In this document: positions 17,266 through 27,112 of the stretch, in pieces
Numbering within the stretch: the stretch's first letter is position 1
Layout of the letters: the number at the start of each line of letters is the position of its first letter
Position numbers and translations under genes: made by a program
Assembly: GCF_004341385.1 (NCBI RefSeq)
Contig: NZ_SLXE01000001.1
Span: 1 to 64,000 of the forward strand
Source: Uruburuella suis
Lineage (GTDB): Bacteria > Pseudomonadota > Gammaproteobacteria > Burkholderiales > Neisseriaceae
DNA length: 64,000 bases
Reading direction: 5' to 3'
The notes under the pieces: generated by a model
Databases searched by the model: none
What the model saw: only the letters and a program-made list of their open reading frames with translations
Told to the model about the DNA's origin: nothing

Positions 17266-17991
17266 ATGGCAAAAAACACGGCCGACAGCGGCGGCATAGG
17301 CAAGGCGCTGAAAAAATACCTTATCACCGGCATTTTGGTGTGGCTGCCGATAGCGGTAACCTTGTGGGTGATCACCTATATCGTTTCCGCCTCCGACCAG
17401 CTGATTAACCTGCTGCCCGAGCATTGGCAGCCTATGCATTTGATTGGTTTCAATATTCCCGGCTTGGGTGTGATTGTGGCCGTGTTGGTGCTGTTTGTAA
17501 CCGGCTTGTTTGGCGCCAATGTGCTCGGCCGGCGCATCATCGCCGCCTGGGATGCGCTGCTCGGGCGCATTCCGGTGGTGAAATCGATTTATTCCAGCGT
17601 GAAAAAAGTGTCGGAATCACTGCTTTCCGATTCGCGCCAATCGTTTAAAACGCCGGTGCTGGTGCCGTTTCCGCAGCCCGATATCTGGACGCTGGCCTTT
17701 GTGTCGGGCAATATCCCCGACAACATCCGCCAAAGCCTGCCCGAAGGCGGCGAATACCTCAGCGTGTATGTGCCCACCACGCCCAATCCCACCGGCGGCT
17801 ATTACATTATGGTGAGGAAAAGCGATGTGCGCACACTCGACATGAGCGTGGACGATGCGCTCAAATATGTGATTTCGCTGGGCATGGTGCTGCCCGAAGT
17901 GCCCAAACATTTGCAACACAGCCTGTTTGAATCGATGCCGTCTGAAAGCTCGGGCAATGCTGATGAAAAACCTTCAGACGGCCTTAAATGA
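17266..17991 (+). CDS. DUF502 membrane protein
   Basis: A 241-residue member of the DUF502 family. Two N-terminal membrane segments (LITGILVWLPIAVTLWVITYI; about 65-90) precede a cytoplasmic region with the conserved IPVVKSIYSSVKKV and PNPTGGYYIMV. Its function is unknown. It is the usual neighbour of aspS in Neisseria and lies 44 bp upstream of it here. The C-terminus is read through one uptake sequence (PSESS) and a second one (KPSDGLK). Confidence 0.88.
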   Translation: MAKNTADSGGIGKALKKYLITGILVWLPIAVTLWVITYIVSASDQLINLLPEHWQPMHLIGFNIPGLGVIVAVLVLFVTGLFGANVLGRRIIAAWDALLGRIPVVKSIYSSVKKVSESLLSDSRQSFKTPVLVPFPQPDIWTLAFVSGNIPDNIRQSLPEGGEYLSVYVPTTPNPTGGYYIMVRKSDVRTLDMSVDDALKYVISLGMVLPEVPKHLQHSLFESMPSESSGNADEKPSDGLK

Positions 17992-18035
17992 TTTAAAAAA
18001 TGATTTAAATAATGAAAACACCCAAAGGGATGATT

Positions 18036-19844
18036 ATGCGTACCAACTATTGTGGCTTGATTAACGAGCAATACCTCGACCAAACCGTTACCGTTAAAGG
18101 CTGGGTGCACCGCCGGCGCGACCACGGCGGTGTGATTTTTATCGACTTGCGCGACCGCGAAGGCATTGTGCAGGTGGTGATCGACCCCGACACCCCCGAA
18201 GCTTTTGCCACCGCCGATTCATCACGCAATGAATTCGTGCTCAGCATCACCGGCCGCGTGCGCAACCGCCCCGAAGGCACCACCAACGATAAAATGGTGT
18301 CCGGCAAAATCGAGATTTTGGCCAAAGAAATCGACATTTTAAATGCTGCGGCCACGCCGCCTTTCCAAATCGACGATGAAAACCTGAGCGAAAACGTGCG
18401 CCTGCAAAACCGCGTAATCGACCTGCGCCGCCCGGTGATGCAGAATAATCTGAAATTGCGCTATAAAGTGGCCATGGGCGTGCGCCGCTACTTGGATGCG
18501 CAAGGCTTTATCGACATCGAAACCCCCATGCTCACCCGCTCCACCCCTGAAGGCGCACGCGATTACCTCGTGCCCAGCCGCGTGCACCCGGGCGAATTTT
18601 TTGCGCTGCCGCAATCGCCGCAATTGTTCAAACAATTGCTGATGGTGGCCGGTTTCGACCGCTACTACCAAATCACCAAATGCTTCCGCGATGAAGATTT
18701 GCGTGCCGACCGCCAACCCGAATTCACCCAAATCGACTTGGAAACCTCATTCCTCGGCGAAGACGAAATCATGAACATCACCGAGGGCATGGCCAAGCAA
18801 GTATTTAAAGACGCGCTGAATGTAGAGTTGGGCGACTTCCCGCGCATGCCCTTTAGCGAAGCCATGTTTTACTACGGCTCCGACAAACCCGATTTGCGCG
18901 TCGACTTGAAATTCACCGAGCTTACCGAATTGATGAAAACGGAAGAATTCAAAGTGTTCCGCGGCGCAGCCGACATGAAAGGCGGCCGTGTGGTGGCCTT
19001 GCGCGTGCCCGGCGGTGCGAAATTGAGTCGCAAAGACATCGACGAATACACCAAATTTGTCGGCATTTACGGCGCCAAAGGCTTGGCCTACATTAAAGTG
19101 AACGATGTGACCAACCTTTCCAACGGCGAAGACAGCGGCCTGCAAAGCCCGATTGTGAAATTCTTGTCGGAAAACGCCCTGAAAGCCATTATCGAGCAAA
19201 CCGGCGCCCAAAACGGCGACATCATCTTTTTTGGCGCGGATAAAGCCAAAGTGGTGAACGAAGCCATTGGTGCCTTGCGCATCAAAATCGGCCATGAGCA
19301 CGGTGCAGAAGGCGGCTACTTCACCAACGAATGGCGGCCGCTGTGGGTAGTCGATTTCCCGATGTTTGAATACGACGAAGAAAACGACCGCTATGCTGCC
19401 ATGCACCATCCGTTTACCTCGCCCAAACCCGGCCATGAAGACTTGATGGACAGCGACCCCGAAAACTGCCTCGCCCGCGCCTACGATATGGTGCTCAACG
19501 GCTGGGAAATCGGCGGCGGCTCCATCCGTATCCACCGCGCCGACATTCAGGAAAAAGTGTTTGCGGCGCTGAAAATCAGCCCGGAAGAACAGCAAAACAA
19601 ATTCGGCTTCTTGCTCGACAACCTCAAATTCGGCGCGCCTCCGCACGGCGGCTTGGCCTTCGGCCTTGATCGCTTGGTAACATTGATGGCCGGTGCCGAA
19701 TCCATCCGCGATGTGATTGCCTTCCCGAAAACCCAGCGCGCGCAAGACTTGCTGGTGGATGCGCCCAATCATGTGGACGATAAACAATTGCGCGAATTGG
19801 GTTTGCGTTTGCGCCAAAAAGCGGCAGAGAGCAAAGAAGTTTGA
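18036..19844 (+). CDS. aspS: Aspartyl-tRNA synthetase
   Basis: A 602-residue class II synthetase of bacterial type. An N-terminal anticodon-binding OB domain (GWVHRRRDHGGVIFIDLRDR) is followed by motif 2 FRDEDLRADRQPEF and motif 3 GLAFGLDRL, with the bacterial GAD insertion between about 300 and 430. It charges tRNA-Asp; many Neisseria enzymes also misacylate tRNA-Asn for the GatCAB route, which the sequence alone does not prove. AAAGGGA five bases before the ATG at 18036 favours this start over 18030 or 18012. Confidence 0.97.
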   Translation: MRTNYCGLINEQYLDQTVTVKGWVHRRRDHGGVIFIDLRDREGIVQVVIDPDTPEAFATADSSRNEFVLSITGRVRNRPEGTTNDKMVSGKIEILAKEIDILNAAATPPFQIDDENLSENVRLQNRVIDLRRPVMQNNLKLRYKVAMGVRRYLDAQGFIDIETPMLTRSTPEGARDYLVPSRVHPGEFFALPQSPQLFKQLLMVAGFDRYYQITKCFRDEDLRADRQPEFTQIDLETSFLGEDEIMNITEGMAKQVFKDALNVELGDFPRMPFSEAMFYYGSDKPDLRVDLKFTELTELMKTEEFKVFRGAADMKGGRVVALRVPGGAKLSRKDIDEYTKFVGIYGAKGLAYIKVNDVTNLSNGEDSGLQSPIVKFLSENALKAIIEQTGAQNGDIIFFGADKAKVVNEAIGALRIKIGHEHGAEGGYFTNEWRPLWVVDFPMFEYDEENDRYAAMHHPFTSPKPGHEDLMDSDPENCLARAYDMVLNGWEIGGGSIRIHRADIQEKVFAALKISPEEQQNKFGFLLDNLKFGAPPHGGLAFGLDRLVTLMAGAESIRDVIAFPKTQRAQDLLVDAPNHVDDKQLRELGLRLRQKAAESKEV

Positions 19845-19866
19845 TGCCTTGAGCTGCCATAAAGAC

Positions 19867-19907
19867 AAAGGCCGTCTGAAACACAATAGTGTTTCAGACG
19901 GCCTTTT
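19867..19907. terminator. Inverted DUS pair after aspS
   Basis: The arms extend past the uptake sequence (GTCTGAAACAC / GTGTTTCAGAC) and a run of T follows, a good Rho-independent terminator. Confidence 0.8.
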
Positions 19908-20006
19908 TTATCATGAAATCCATCAAAAAATGCTGCGGGATTACGCCGGCAGCAACAAGCGCTTTGCCTGTTGTTGCGTGAAATAAATGAAAAACGGATG
20001 ATTGTG

Positions 20007-20039
20007 AAAAGGCCGTCTGAACCGTTCAGACGGCCTTTT
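20007..20039. terminator. Second inverted DUS pair
   Basis: AAAAGGCCGTCTGAACC pairs with its complement, 100 bp after the previous one. No gene is seen between the two. Confidence 0.65.
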
Positions 20040-20472
20040 GTTATTAATTTTATTAATATTCGATGGTGTTTCATTAATGAGGAAGGCGTGCGAAATGGTC
20101 GGATTTATGTCTGATTTTAAAATAATCATACAGTTTTAAAATAAATATTTCTGTAAATCTATTTATTTGTAACTGTATGTAATTAAAACGGGTTGAATAC
20201 TAGAGAGTAAAAATGATCGAAAGCGTTGGAATAGATGAGGGTGACTAGATAAGATGTTGATGAAAATCGAGTTGTTTCATTTAAAGCATTGATTTTTATT
20301 TAAAATAATTGTAGCAATATTACTTTTATCAATAAATTAAATCTAGTTTAATTACTTGTGATTTTGCTGGTGCATTTATGTAAAATACACAAATTAATTT
20401 CATATAACTACAAGAAATAGATCAAATTTCATCCGCTTTTTACAAACAATAAATGTTTAGGAGGGTTTTTCT
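20040..20472. promoter_or_regulatory. A+T-rich regulatory region before the polyol operon
   Basis: About 430 bp of markedly A+T-rich, non-coding DNA. Several TTTAAAATAA-like tracts and an ATGTAAAATACACAAAT motif vaguely resemble a cAMP-CRP half-site pair. A strong Shine-Dalgarno (TAGGAGGG) precedes the dehydrogenase at 20473. No regulator gene lies in it. It probably holds the operon promoter and operator; the exact elements cannot be fixed by eye. Confidence 0.45.
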
Positions 20473-21843
20473 ATGAGCCAACAATACACATGGTTGCATA
20501 TCGGCCTGGGTTCTTTCCATCGCGCGCATCAAGCGTGGTATCTCAACGAATTGATTAAAGCCGGCAACGACAGCTGGGCGATTGCGGCAGGCAATATCCG
20601 CAACGACAGCGAACACACGGTGCAGGCGCTGCAGGCGCAAAACGGCGAATATGTGCTGGAAACCATCAGCCCGCATGATGAGCGCGCTTATGAGGTGATT
20701 AAGTCGATTAAAAAATTGCTGCCGTGGCAGGCCGATTTGGCACCGCTGATTGAAGAGGGCGCGGCTGAAGCCACTAAAGTGATTGCCTTTACCGTGACCG
20801 AAGCAGGCTATTATCTCGACAGTGCATACCGCTTGGACCAAAGCAACCCCAGCCTGCAAGCCGATTTGCAGGGCGGCCATGAAACCATCTACGGCATTAT
20901 TGCCAAAATTCTGAAAAAGCGTATGCAGCTGGCCGATGGCAAAGTGACTTTGCTTTGCTGCGACAATGTGCGCCACAATGGCGAGCGTTTCCACGATGGT
21001 TTGGTGGAATTTCTCACGCTCACCGGCCAGCAAGATGTGATTGCTTGGCTGAAAGACAACGCCACCACGCCCAACACCATGGTCGACCGCATTGTGCCGC
21101 GCCCGGCCGAGGATTTGCCCGCGCGCATTCAGGAAAAAACCGGCATCGCGGATAAAGCGCCGGTGATGGGCGAAACCTTTATCCAATGGGTGGTTGAAGA
21201 TAATTTCAAAGACAATGTGCGCCCGGCGCTGGAAGAAGTGGGCGTGGAACTGGTGGATTCGGTGATTCCGTATGAAGAGGCGAAAATCCGCGTGCTCAAT
21301 GTGCCGCATGCCGTGATTGCGTGGGCGGGCACGTTGCAGGGCGAATCGTTTATCCACAACAGCACGCTGAACGAGCGCGTGCGCCAAGTGGCTTATGATT
21401 ATGTTACCCAAGATGTGATTCCGAGCCTGGGCGACAACGGCATCGATTTGCCGGCCTATCGTGATGTGGTGTTGGAGCGCTTTACCAACCCGCATATCAA
21501 AGACACCAATCAACGCGTGGCGGCGGACGGTTTCTCGAAAATTCCCGCCCAAATCCAGCCGACGCTGATTGAGCGCTACCGCAGCGGCGTACGCCCCGAG
21601 GCCACGGCTTTGCTGCCGGCGCTGTTTTTCGTGTTTATGGAGCAATGGCATCAGGGCAAGCTGCCCTTTGCCTATCAAGACGGCATTATTGATGAAGCGG
21701 CGGTGCATGCCATGTATCAATCTGCCGATCCGGTGCAGGTGTTTGCCCAAGATAAAGCCTTGTTTGGCGAATTGGCCGGCAATGCCGACTTTGAAGCGCT
21801 GCTGCGTGAAAAAGTAGCCCAAGCCCGCACTTTTATCGCTTAA
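20473..21843 (+). CDS. dalD: Polyol dehydrogenase, probably D-arabinitol 4-dehydrogenase
   Basis: A 456-residue member of the mannitol-dehydrogenase family of long-chain NAD-dependent dehydrogenases. The N-terminal nucleotide region begins GLGSFHRAHQAWYL, and the catalytic K-N-H signature is in AKIRVLNVPHAVIAWAG. The next genes, a xylulokinase and an MFS permease, match the Klebsiella dalD-dalK-dalT order, which points to D-arabinitol oxidised to D-xylulose. Mannitol or another polyol remains possible. First gene of the operon; 10 bp before dalK. Confidence 0.82.
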   Translation: MSQQYTWLHIGLGSFHRAHQAWYLNELIKAGNDSWAIAAGNIRNDSEHTVQALQAQNGEYVLETISPHDERAYEVIKSIKKLLPWQADLAPLIEEGAAEATKVIAFTVTEAGYYLDSAYRLDQSNPSLQADLQGGHETIYGIIAKILKKRMQLADGKVTLLCCDNVRHNGERFHDGLVEFLTLTGQQDVIAWLKDNATTPNTMVDRIVPRPAEDLPARIQEKTGIADKAPVMGETFIQWVVEDNFKDNVRPALEEVGVELVDSVIPYEEAKIRVLNVPHAVIAWAGTLQGESFIHNSTLNERVRQVAYDYVTQDVIPSLGDNGIDLPAYRDVVLERFTNPHIKDTNQRVAADGFSKIPAQIQPTLIERYRSGVRPEATALLPALFFVFMEQWHQGKLPFAYQDGIIDEAAVHAMYQSADPVQVFAQDKALFGELAGNADFEALLREKVAQARTFIA

Positions 21844-21853
21844 GGAGCAGGCC

Positions 21854-23326
21854 ATGTATTTAGGTCTTGATTTCGGCACTTCTGAAATCAAGGCGCTGCT
21901 GATGGATGAGCACGGCCGAATCGTGCTCAGCCACGGCATGCCCTTGACGATTCAGCGCCCTTATCCCCAATGGTCGGAGCAATCGGCCGCCGAATGGTGG
22001 CAAGTAACCAATGATTTAATCGCCCATCTGCGTGCGCAAGCCGGCGCGCGTTGGCAAGCGGTGAGTGCCATCGGTTTATCCGGCCAGATGCACGGTGCGG
22101 TGCTGTTGGATGCTGCCGACAAACTTCTGCGGCCGGTGATTTTGTGGAACGACACCCGCAGCGCTCAAGAATGCGCCGAGTTGGAAGCGGCCGCGCCTAA
22201 TCTGCATGCCATTACCGGCAATCTGGCCATGCCCGGCTTTACCGCGCCCAAACTTTTGTGGGTGAAAAAGCACGAGCCGGAAATATTTGCCCAAACCGCC
22301 ACGGTGTTGCTGCCAAAAGACTATATCCGCCTGCTGATGACCGGCAAAAAAATATCCGATGTGTCGGATGCCGCCGGCACTTTATGGCTGGATGTGGCCA
22401 AGCGCAACTGGTCGGATGAAATCCTTGCAAAATGCGGCTTAAGCCGAAGCCATATGCCTGCTTTGGTGGAAGGCAGCGCCAACAGCGGCACGCTGCTGCC
22501 CGAAATTGCACGGCAATGGGGCTTGAGTGCAAGCGTGATTGTGGCCGGCGGCGGGGGCGACAATGCCGCCAGCGCCGTGGGCGTGGGTGCGGTGCAGCCG
22601 GGCGATGCGTTTATTTCATTGGGCACATCGGGCGTGGTGTTTGTGGTAAACGAAGCTTACCGCCCGGCACCCGAATCGGCCGTGCATTGCTTTTGCCATG
22701 CTTTGCCCGAGCGCTGGCATCAAATGAGCGTGATGCTTTCCGCCGCGGCTTGCTTGAGCTGGTATTGCAGGCTGGTGGGGGTGAAAGAGGCCGAATTGCT
22801 GCAAGAAATCGAAGCGTTGAGCGATGAAGCCAAAGCGCAAGCGCCTGTTTTTCTGCCTTATCTTTCGGGCGAGCGCACGCCGCACAATGATCCGGCTGCC
22901 GTCGGTATGTTTTACGGCATCCGCCACAATGCCGACCGCGCGGTAATGGGCTATGCGGTGCTCGAAGGCGTGGGCTTCGGCTTAGCCGACGGTGTGCGGG
23001 TGTTGAAAGAGAGCGGCACGGGCATCAGCCAATGCTCTTTGCTCGGTGGCGGCGCCCGCAGCCCTTTTTGGGCGCAATTGCTGGCCGATATTTTGCAGCT
23101 GCACATTTTCACCCATCAAGGCGGCGCCACCGGCGGCGCGCTCGGCGCGGCACGGCTGGCGGCTTTGGCCGATGGCAAAACCGAAGCCGAAGTGTGCACC
23201 AAGCCTGAGGTCGACAAGGTTTACCGGCCGCAGCCGCAGCGATTGGCAGATTTGCAAAGGCGCTATCAAATATTTCGTTCGTTGTATCAAAACGATTCGG
23301 CATCCAGGGAAAAATCATCTTTTTAA
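21854..23326 (+). CDS. xylB: Xylulokinase
   Basis: A 490-residue FGGY-family kinase of full length. Recognisable motifs are GLDFGTSEIKALLMD (ATP phosphate binding), LSGQMHGAVLLD, LWNDTRS, GERTPHND and LGGGARSPFWAQLLAD. It phosphorylates D-xylulose to xylulose 5-phosphate, feeding the pentose phosphate pathway. Its position between a polyol dehydrogenase and a permease makes dalK an equally fitting name. Good Shine-Dalgarno (AAGGAGCAGGCC) overlaps the end of the upstream gene. Confidence 0.9.
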   Translation: MYLGLDFGTSEIKALLMDEHGRIVLSHGMPLTIQRPYPQWSEQSAAEWWQVTNDLIAHLRAQAGARWQAVSAIGLSGQMHGAVLLDAADKLLRPVILWNDTRSAQECAELEAAAPNLHAITGNLAMPGFTAPKLLWVKKHEPEIFAQTATVLLPKDYIRLLMTGKKISDVSDAAGTLWLDVAKRNWSDEILAKCGLSRSHMPALVEGSANSGTLLPEIARQWGLSASVIVAGGGGDNAASAVGVGAVQPGDAFISLGTSGVVFVVNEAYRPAPESAVHCFCHALPERWHQMSVMLSAAACLSWYCRLVGVKEAELLQEIEALSDEAKAQAPVFLPYLSGERTPHNDPAAVGMFYGIRHNADRAVMGYAVLEGVGFGLADGVRVLKESGTGISQCSLLGGGARSPFWAQLLADILQLHIFTHQGGATGGALGAARLAALADGKTEAEVCTKPEVDKVYRPQPQRLADLQRRYQIFRSLYQNDSASREKSSF

Positions 23327-23419
23327 TCAGCTGCGGCAGGCTGCCGTAGCGGCTTGCCGGCACGGGTGCAGTCTTTTTTCAGACGGCCCCGCTTCTGTTT
23401 CAAGCGAGAGAGGTATTTT

Positions 23420-24694
23420 ATGAACACTTCCGCAGTGACCAAGCAATGGCTGGGTCTGCCCCTGAATCTGGTATGGGGCTATATCGCCATTGCGCTGTTT
23501 ATGACCGGCGACGGCTTTGAGCTGGCGTTTCTTTCCCATCACATTACCAGCTTGGGCTTCACGCAATCGCAATCTTCGCTGGCTTTTTCCGTTTACGGTT
23601 TGGCCGCGGCGCTATCGGCTTGGGTGTCGGGCGTGTTTGCCGAAATCATCACGCCGCGCAAGGCGATGATTATCGGCTTTGTGCTGTGGTGTGTGTTTCA
23701 CATACTCTTTTTGGTGTTTGGCTTGGGTGATGCCAATTATCCGCTGATTTTATTGTTTTACGGCATACGCGGCTTCGCTTATCCGCTGTTTCTCTATTCA
23801 TTTATCGTGATGATTGTGCAAAATGTGCACAGCTCGCAAATCAGCCCGGCAATGGGCTGGTTTTGGACCACTTATTCAATCGGCATCGGTGTGGCCGGCA
23901 GCTATATTCCGAGCTTCACCATTCCAGTGATCGGCGAGCGCGGCACGCTGTGGCTGGCGCTGGTGTTTTGCTTTGCCGGCGGCATGGTGGCGGTGACCAT
24001 GTTGCGCAAGGTGAATGCTTCTTCACATATGCACAATCTTTCCACGAGGGAAAAATTCACCGAGTTGAGCCGAGCGGTGACGCTTTTGGTGAGCAACCGC
24101 AATGTGCTTTATGCCAGCATGATCCGCATTATCAATACCTTGTCGCTGTTTGGCTTTGCGGTGATTATGCCGATGATGTTTGTGGATGAGCTGGGCTTTT
24201 CCACGCCCGAATGGCTGCAAATCTGGGGTGTGTTTTTCGCCACCACGCTGTTTTCCAATGTGTTGTGGGGCATAGTCGGCGAGAAGCTGGGCTGGATGAA
24301 AGTGGTGCGCTGGTTTGGCTGCATCGGTATGGCGGTGTCGACGCTGTGCTTTTATTATCTGCCGCAGCATTTCGGCCACAATTTCTACATGGCTTGGATT
24401 CCGGCGATTTTGCTGGGCATATTTGTGGCGGCCTTTGTGCCGATGACGGCGGTGTTTACCACGCTGGAACCAAACCATAAAGGCGCGGCGATTTCGATTT
24501 ATAATTTGTCTGCCGGCATGTCTAATTTCCTCGCGCCCACCATTGCCACCATTTTGCTGCCTTACTATAGCTTTATCGGTGTGGTGTATGCTTATGCCGC
24601 GCTTTACCTGTTTGCTTTTGTGCTCACTTATCTTTTGAAAGTGAAGCAGCCGGGCTTTGATGCACCGGCGGAGGACGCGCAACAGGTCGGTTGA
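23420..24694 (+). CDS. dalT: MFS permease, probably polyol (D-arabinitol) uptake
   Basis: A 424-residue, 12-helix major facilitator protein (VWGYIAIALFMTGDGFELAFL at the first helix). Its operon position after a polyol dehydrogenase and xylulokinase fits a DalT/RbtT-like proton symporter. The start at 23420 has GAGAGAGG upstream; a longer frame from 23354 includes an uptake sequence. The operon ends at a DUS hairpin 27 bp downstream. No operon regulator is seen on either side. Confidence 0.82.
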   Translation: MNTSAVTKQWLGLPLNLVWGYIAIALFMTGDGFELAFLSHHITSLGFTQSQSSLAFSVYGLAAALSAWVSGVFAEIITPRKAMIIGFVLWCVFHILFLVFGLGDANYPLILLFYGIRGFAYPLFLYSFIVMIVQNVHSSQISPAMGWFWTTYSIGIGVAGSYIPSFTIPVIGERGTLWLALVFCFAGGMVAVTMLRKVNASSHMHNLSTREKFTELSRAVTLLVSNRNVLYASMIRIINTLSLFGFAVIMPMMFVDELGFSTPEWLQIWGVFFATTLFSNVLWGIVGEKLGWMKVVRWFGCIGMAVSTLCFYYLPQHFGHNFYMAWIPAILLGIFVAAFVPMTAVFTTLEPNHKGAAISIYNLSAGMSNFLAPTIATILLPYYSFIGVVYAYAALYLFAFVLTYLLKVKQPGFDAPAEDAQQVG

Positions 24695-24720
24695 CGAGCG
24701 GCAAGCAGCATGGCCGGCCA

Positions 24721-24750
24721 CAGGCCGTCTGAAAGGTTTCAGACGGCCTG
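24721..24750. terminator. Inverted DUS pair after the polyol operon
   Basis: CAGGCCGTCTGAAAGG pairs with its complement, ending CAGACGGCCTG. Confidence 0.75.
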
Positions 24751-24940
24751 TTTGTTGTTTGCAAAACAAATGAGTGCAATAAGACAAACTGGGTGTCGCA
24801 AACCAAACGGCAAAGCGGCTGGGCATGGAAACAGTGGGCGGAATATATTTTCAGCTTCTTCAATTGTTTAATCGGTTTATCCGTTATAATCCGCCTCTTT
24901 GCATTGAACCGCGTTCAGACGGCCTGAACGTGGCTTATGT

Positions 24941-24995
24941 CCAATCTATAAAAATAACCTGATGCACCGGCTTGTTATTTTATTTTTTAGATTGG
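24941..24995. repeat. Short palindromic derivative of the Correia-like element
   Basis: CCAATCTATAAAAATAACCT at the left and its approximate inverse at the right enclose only about 15 bp. The left end matches the ends of the ~104-bp elements, suggesting an internally deleted copy. It lies in the leader of the next gene, after a TATAAT at 24885-24890. Confidence 0.55.
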
Positions 24996-25017
24996 GCACG
25001 ACCCCGAAAGGCAAGCC

Positions 25018-26163
25018 ATGACTGTTTACTCTCTTTTTATCACCTGCCCGCGCGGCTTGGAAAACGTGTTGGCGGCGGAATTGCAGGCGCAAGGCTGCGC
25101 TCAGATCGAGCCGACCGACGGCGGTGTGGCCTGCAAAGGCGGCTTGGAGCAAGTGTATCGCGCCAATTTGCATGCGCGCACCGCCAGCCGCGTGTTGCTT
25201 CAGCTCACCAAAGGCAGCTACCGCGATGAAGACGACATCTATAAGCTCGCCCGCAACATCAAATGGGGCAACTGGTTTGCGCTCGAGCAAACCTTTAAGG
25301 TGAAAGTGGAAGGCAAGCGGGCGCAGGTGAAAAGCCTCGATTTTGTGGGGCTGAAAATCAAAGATGCCTTGTGCGATGCTTTTCGCGAAGTCTGCAACGC
25401 GCGCCCGAGCGTGGGCAAATTCCAGCCCGATGTGCGCGTGCACGCGTTTTTAAACGACAAAACCGTGCAGATTTTTATCGACACCAGCGGCGAAGCCTTA
25501 TTCAAACGCGGCTACCGTCAAGACACGGGCGAAGCGCCGCTGCGCGAAAACCTCGCCGCCGGCCTGCTGCTTTTGGCCGGCTACGACGGCAGCCAGCCGT
25601 TTCAAGACCCATTCTGCGGCAGCGGCACCATCGCCATCGAAGCGGCTTGGATTGCCACACAGCGCGCGCCCGGCCTGATGCGCCGCTTCGGCTTTGAAAA
25701 GCTCAAAGGTTTCGATAAAGCGCTGTGGGATAAAATCCGCCGCGAAGCCGAAACCAAAATCGTGTTTCAAACCGCCGCGCCGATAGCCGGCAGCGATAAC
25801 GACCGCCACATCATACGCGCCGCCATGGCCAATGCCGAAGCGGCCGAGGTGAACGATTTAATCCGCTGGCAGGTGCAAGATGTACAAGCCACGCGCCCCA
25901 ACGGCGAGGGCGGCATCATGATTTCCAACCCGCCCTACGGCGTGCGCCTGGCCGAAGTGCAGGCTTTGCAGGCGCTTTATCCGCAATTGGGCAGCTGGCT
26001 CAAGCAGCATTACGCCGGCTGGCTGGCCGGCATGCTCACCGCCGACCGCGACATGCCCAAGCTCATGCGCCTGCAACCCAAGCGCAAAATCCCGCTTTAC
26101 AACGGCAACCTCGATTGCCGCCTGTTTCTGATCGATATGGTTAAAGGTTCCAACCGCGGATAA
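25018..26163 (+). CDS. rlmL: THUMP-domain 23S rRNA guanine-N2 methyltransferase (RlmL N-half type)
   Basis: A 381-residue protein with an N-terminal THUMP RNA-binding domain (about 45-155). A SAM-dependent methyltransferase domain follows with DPFCGSGTIAIEAAW and the catalytic ISNPPYGVRL motif. It corresponds to the RlmL half of E. coli RlmKL, which makes m2G2445 in 23S rRNA. It lacks the C-terminal RlmK half, as is normal outside enteric bacteria. Monocistronic, closed by a DUS hairpin. Confidence 0.87.
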   Translation: MTVYSLFITCPRGLENVLAAELQAQGCAQIEPTDGGVACKGGLEQVYRANLHARTASRVLLQLTKGSYRDEDDIYKLARNIKWGNWFALEQTFKVKVEGKRAQVKSLDFVGLKIKDALCDAFREVCNARPSVGKFQPDVRVHAFLNDKTVQIFIDTSGEALFKRGYRQDTGEAPLRENLAAGLLLLAGYDGSQPFQDPFCGSGTIAIEAAWIATQRAPGLMRRFGFEKLKGFDKALWDKIRREAETKIVFQTAAPIAGSDNDRHIIRAAMANAEAAEVNDLIRWQVQDVQATRPNGEGGIMISNPPYGVRLAEVQALQALYPQLGSWLKQHYAGWLAGMLTADRDMPKLMRLQPKRKIPLYNGNLDCRLFLIDMVKGSNRG

Positions 26164-26182
26164 TATGGTTTTGTGAACAAAT

Positions 26183-26210
26183 AGGCCGTCTGAAACCTTT
26201 CAGACGGCCT
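26183..26210. terminator. Inverted DUS pair after rlmL
   Basis: Uptake-sequence hairpin 20 bp after the stop. TATAAT at 26266-26271 then likely serves the pseudouridine synthase gene. Confidence 0.7.
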
Positions 26211-26332
26211 GCGGTTTTTGCGTTACCCTGCACGCCGGAAAACATACCCCGCAGATTTGCTCTGTTATAATCACGCTTTATGATTCAGGCCGCAGCCACT
26301 CAAACAGACCGCGGCATCGTTGAAAGGCAGCC

Positions 26333-27076
26333 ATGCAAAATAATCCTCAAGACACAGTGCGCCTCTCCAAGCGCATGGCCGAGCTGGGCTTGTGCTCCCG
26401 CCGCGAGGCCGACAGCTATATCGAGCAGGGCTGGGTAAAGGTCAACGGCGAAGTGGCCGTGCTCGGCCAAAAAGTAAGCACGGCAGACCGCATCGATCTA
26501 AACAAACAGGCGCACGAGCGCCAAGCGCAGCGGGTAACGATTTTGCTCAACAAGCCCGTGGGCTATGTGAGCGCACAAGCCGAAAAAGGCTATCAATCCG
26601 CCGCCGAATTAATCACACCGCAAAACCATTGGCCGGGCGACGAGAGCCGCATCACCTTTACCGAGCAACACAAATTCGGCCTCGCGCCCGCCGGCCGGCT
26701 CGATATCGATTCTGTCGGCTTATTGGTGCTCACGCAAGACGGCCGCATTGCCAAGCAGCTGATCGGCGAGGGCAGCGGCATCGAAAAAGAATACCTCGTG
26801 CGCGTAAAAGGCACGCTTTCCGAAGCAGGCCTGCGTCTGCTCAACCATGGCCTCAGCCTCGATGGCGAAGCGCTGCGCCCGGCCAAAGTGGAATGGCAAA
26901 ACGAAGACCAATTGCGCTTTGTGTTGCAACAAGGCAAAAAGCGCCAAATCCGCCGCATGTGTGAGCTGGTGGGCTTGCGCGTAACCGGCCTCAAACGCAT
27001 CCGCATGGGCAAAGTCAAACTCGGCCGCCTGCCGCCCGGGCAATGGCGCTATTTGGGCGCAAACGAGCGCTTTTGA
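26333..27076 (+). CDS. rluF: RsuA/RluB/RluF-family pseudouridine synthase
   Basis: A 247-residue protein with an N-terminal S4 domain (RLSKRMAELGLCSRREADSYI). The RsuA-type catalytic domain has the nucleophilic Asp in PAGRLDIDSVGLLVLTQDG and KKRQIRRMCELVG near the C-terminus. It makes pseudouridine in rRNA. It reads most like RluF (U2604 of 23S rRNA), but family members are hard to tell apart, so the symbol is tentative. Confidence 0.72.
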   Translation: MQNNPQDTVRLSKRMAELGLCSRREADSYIEQGWVKVNGEVAVLGQKVSTADRIDLNKQAHERQAQRVTILLNKPVGYVSAQAEKGYQSAAELITPQNHWPGDESRITFTEQHKFGLAPAGRLDIDSVGLLVLTQDGRIAKQLIGEGSGIEKEYLVRVKGTLSEAGLRLLNHGLSLDGEALRPAKVEWQNEDQLRFVLQQGKKRQIRRMCELVGLRVTGLKRIRMGKVKLGRLPPGQWRYLGANERF

Positions 27077-27112
27077 TAACTAACGCTTTTAATGATGATG
27101 TTTTAATGGAAG

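Noticed and set aside
18747..19886. A 379-codon open frame antisense to aspS
   Set aside because: Overlaps the conserved synthetase core completely and has no ribosome-binding site or domain.
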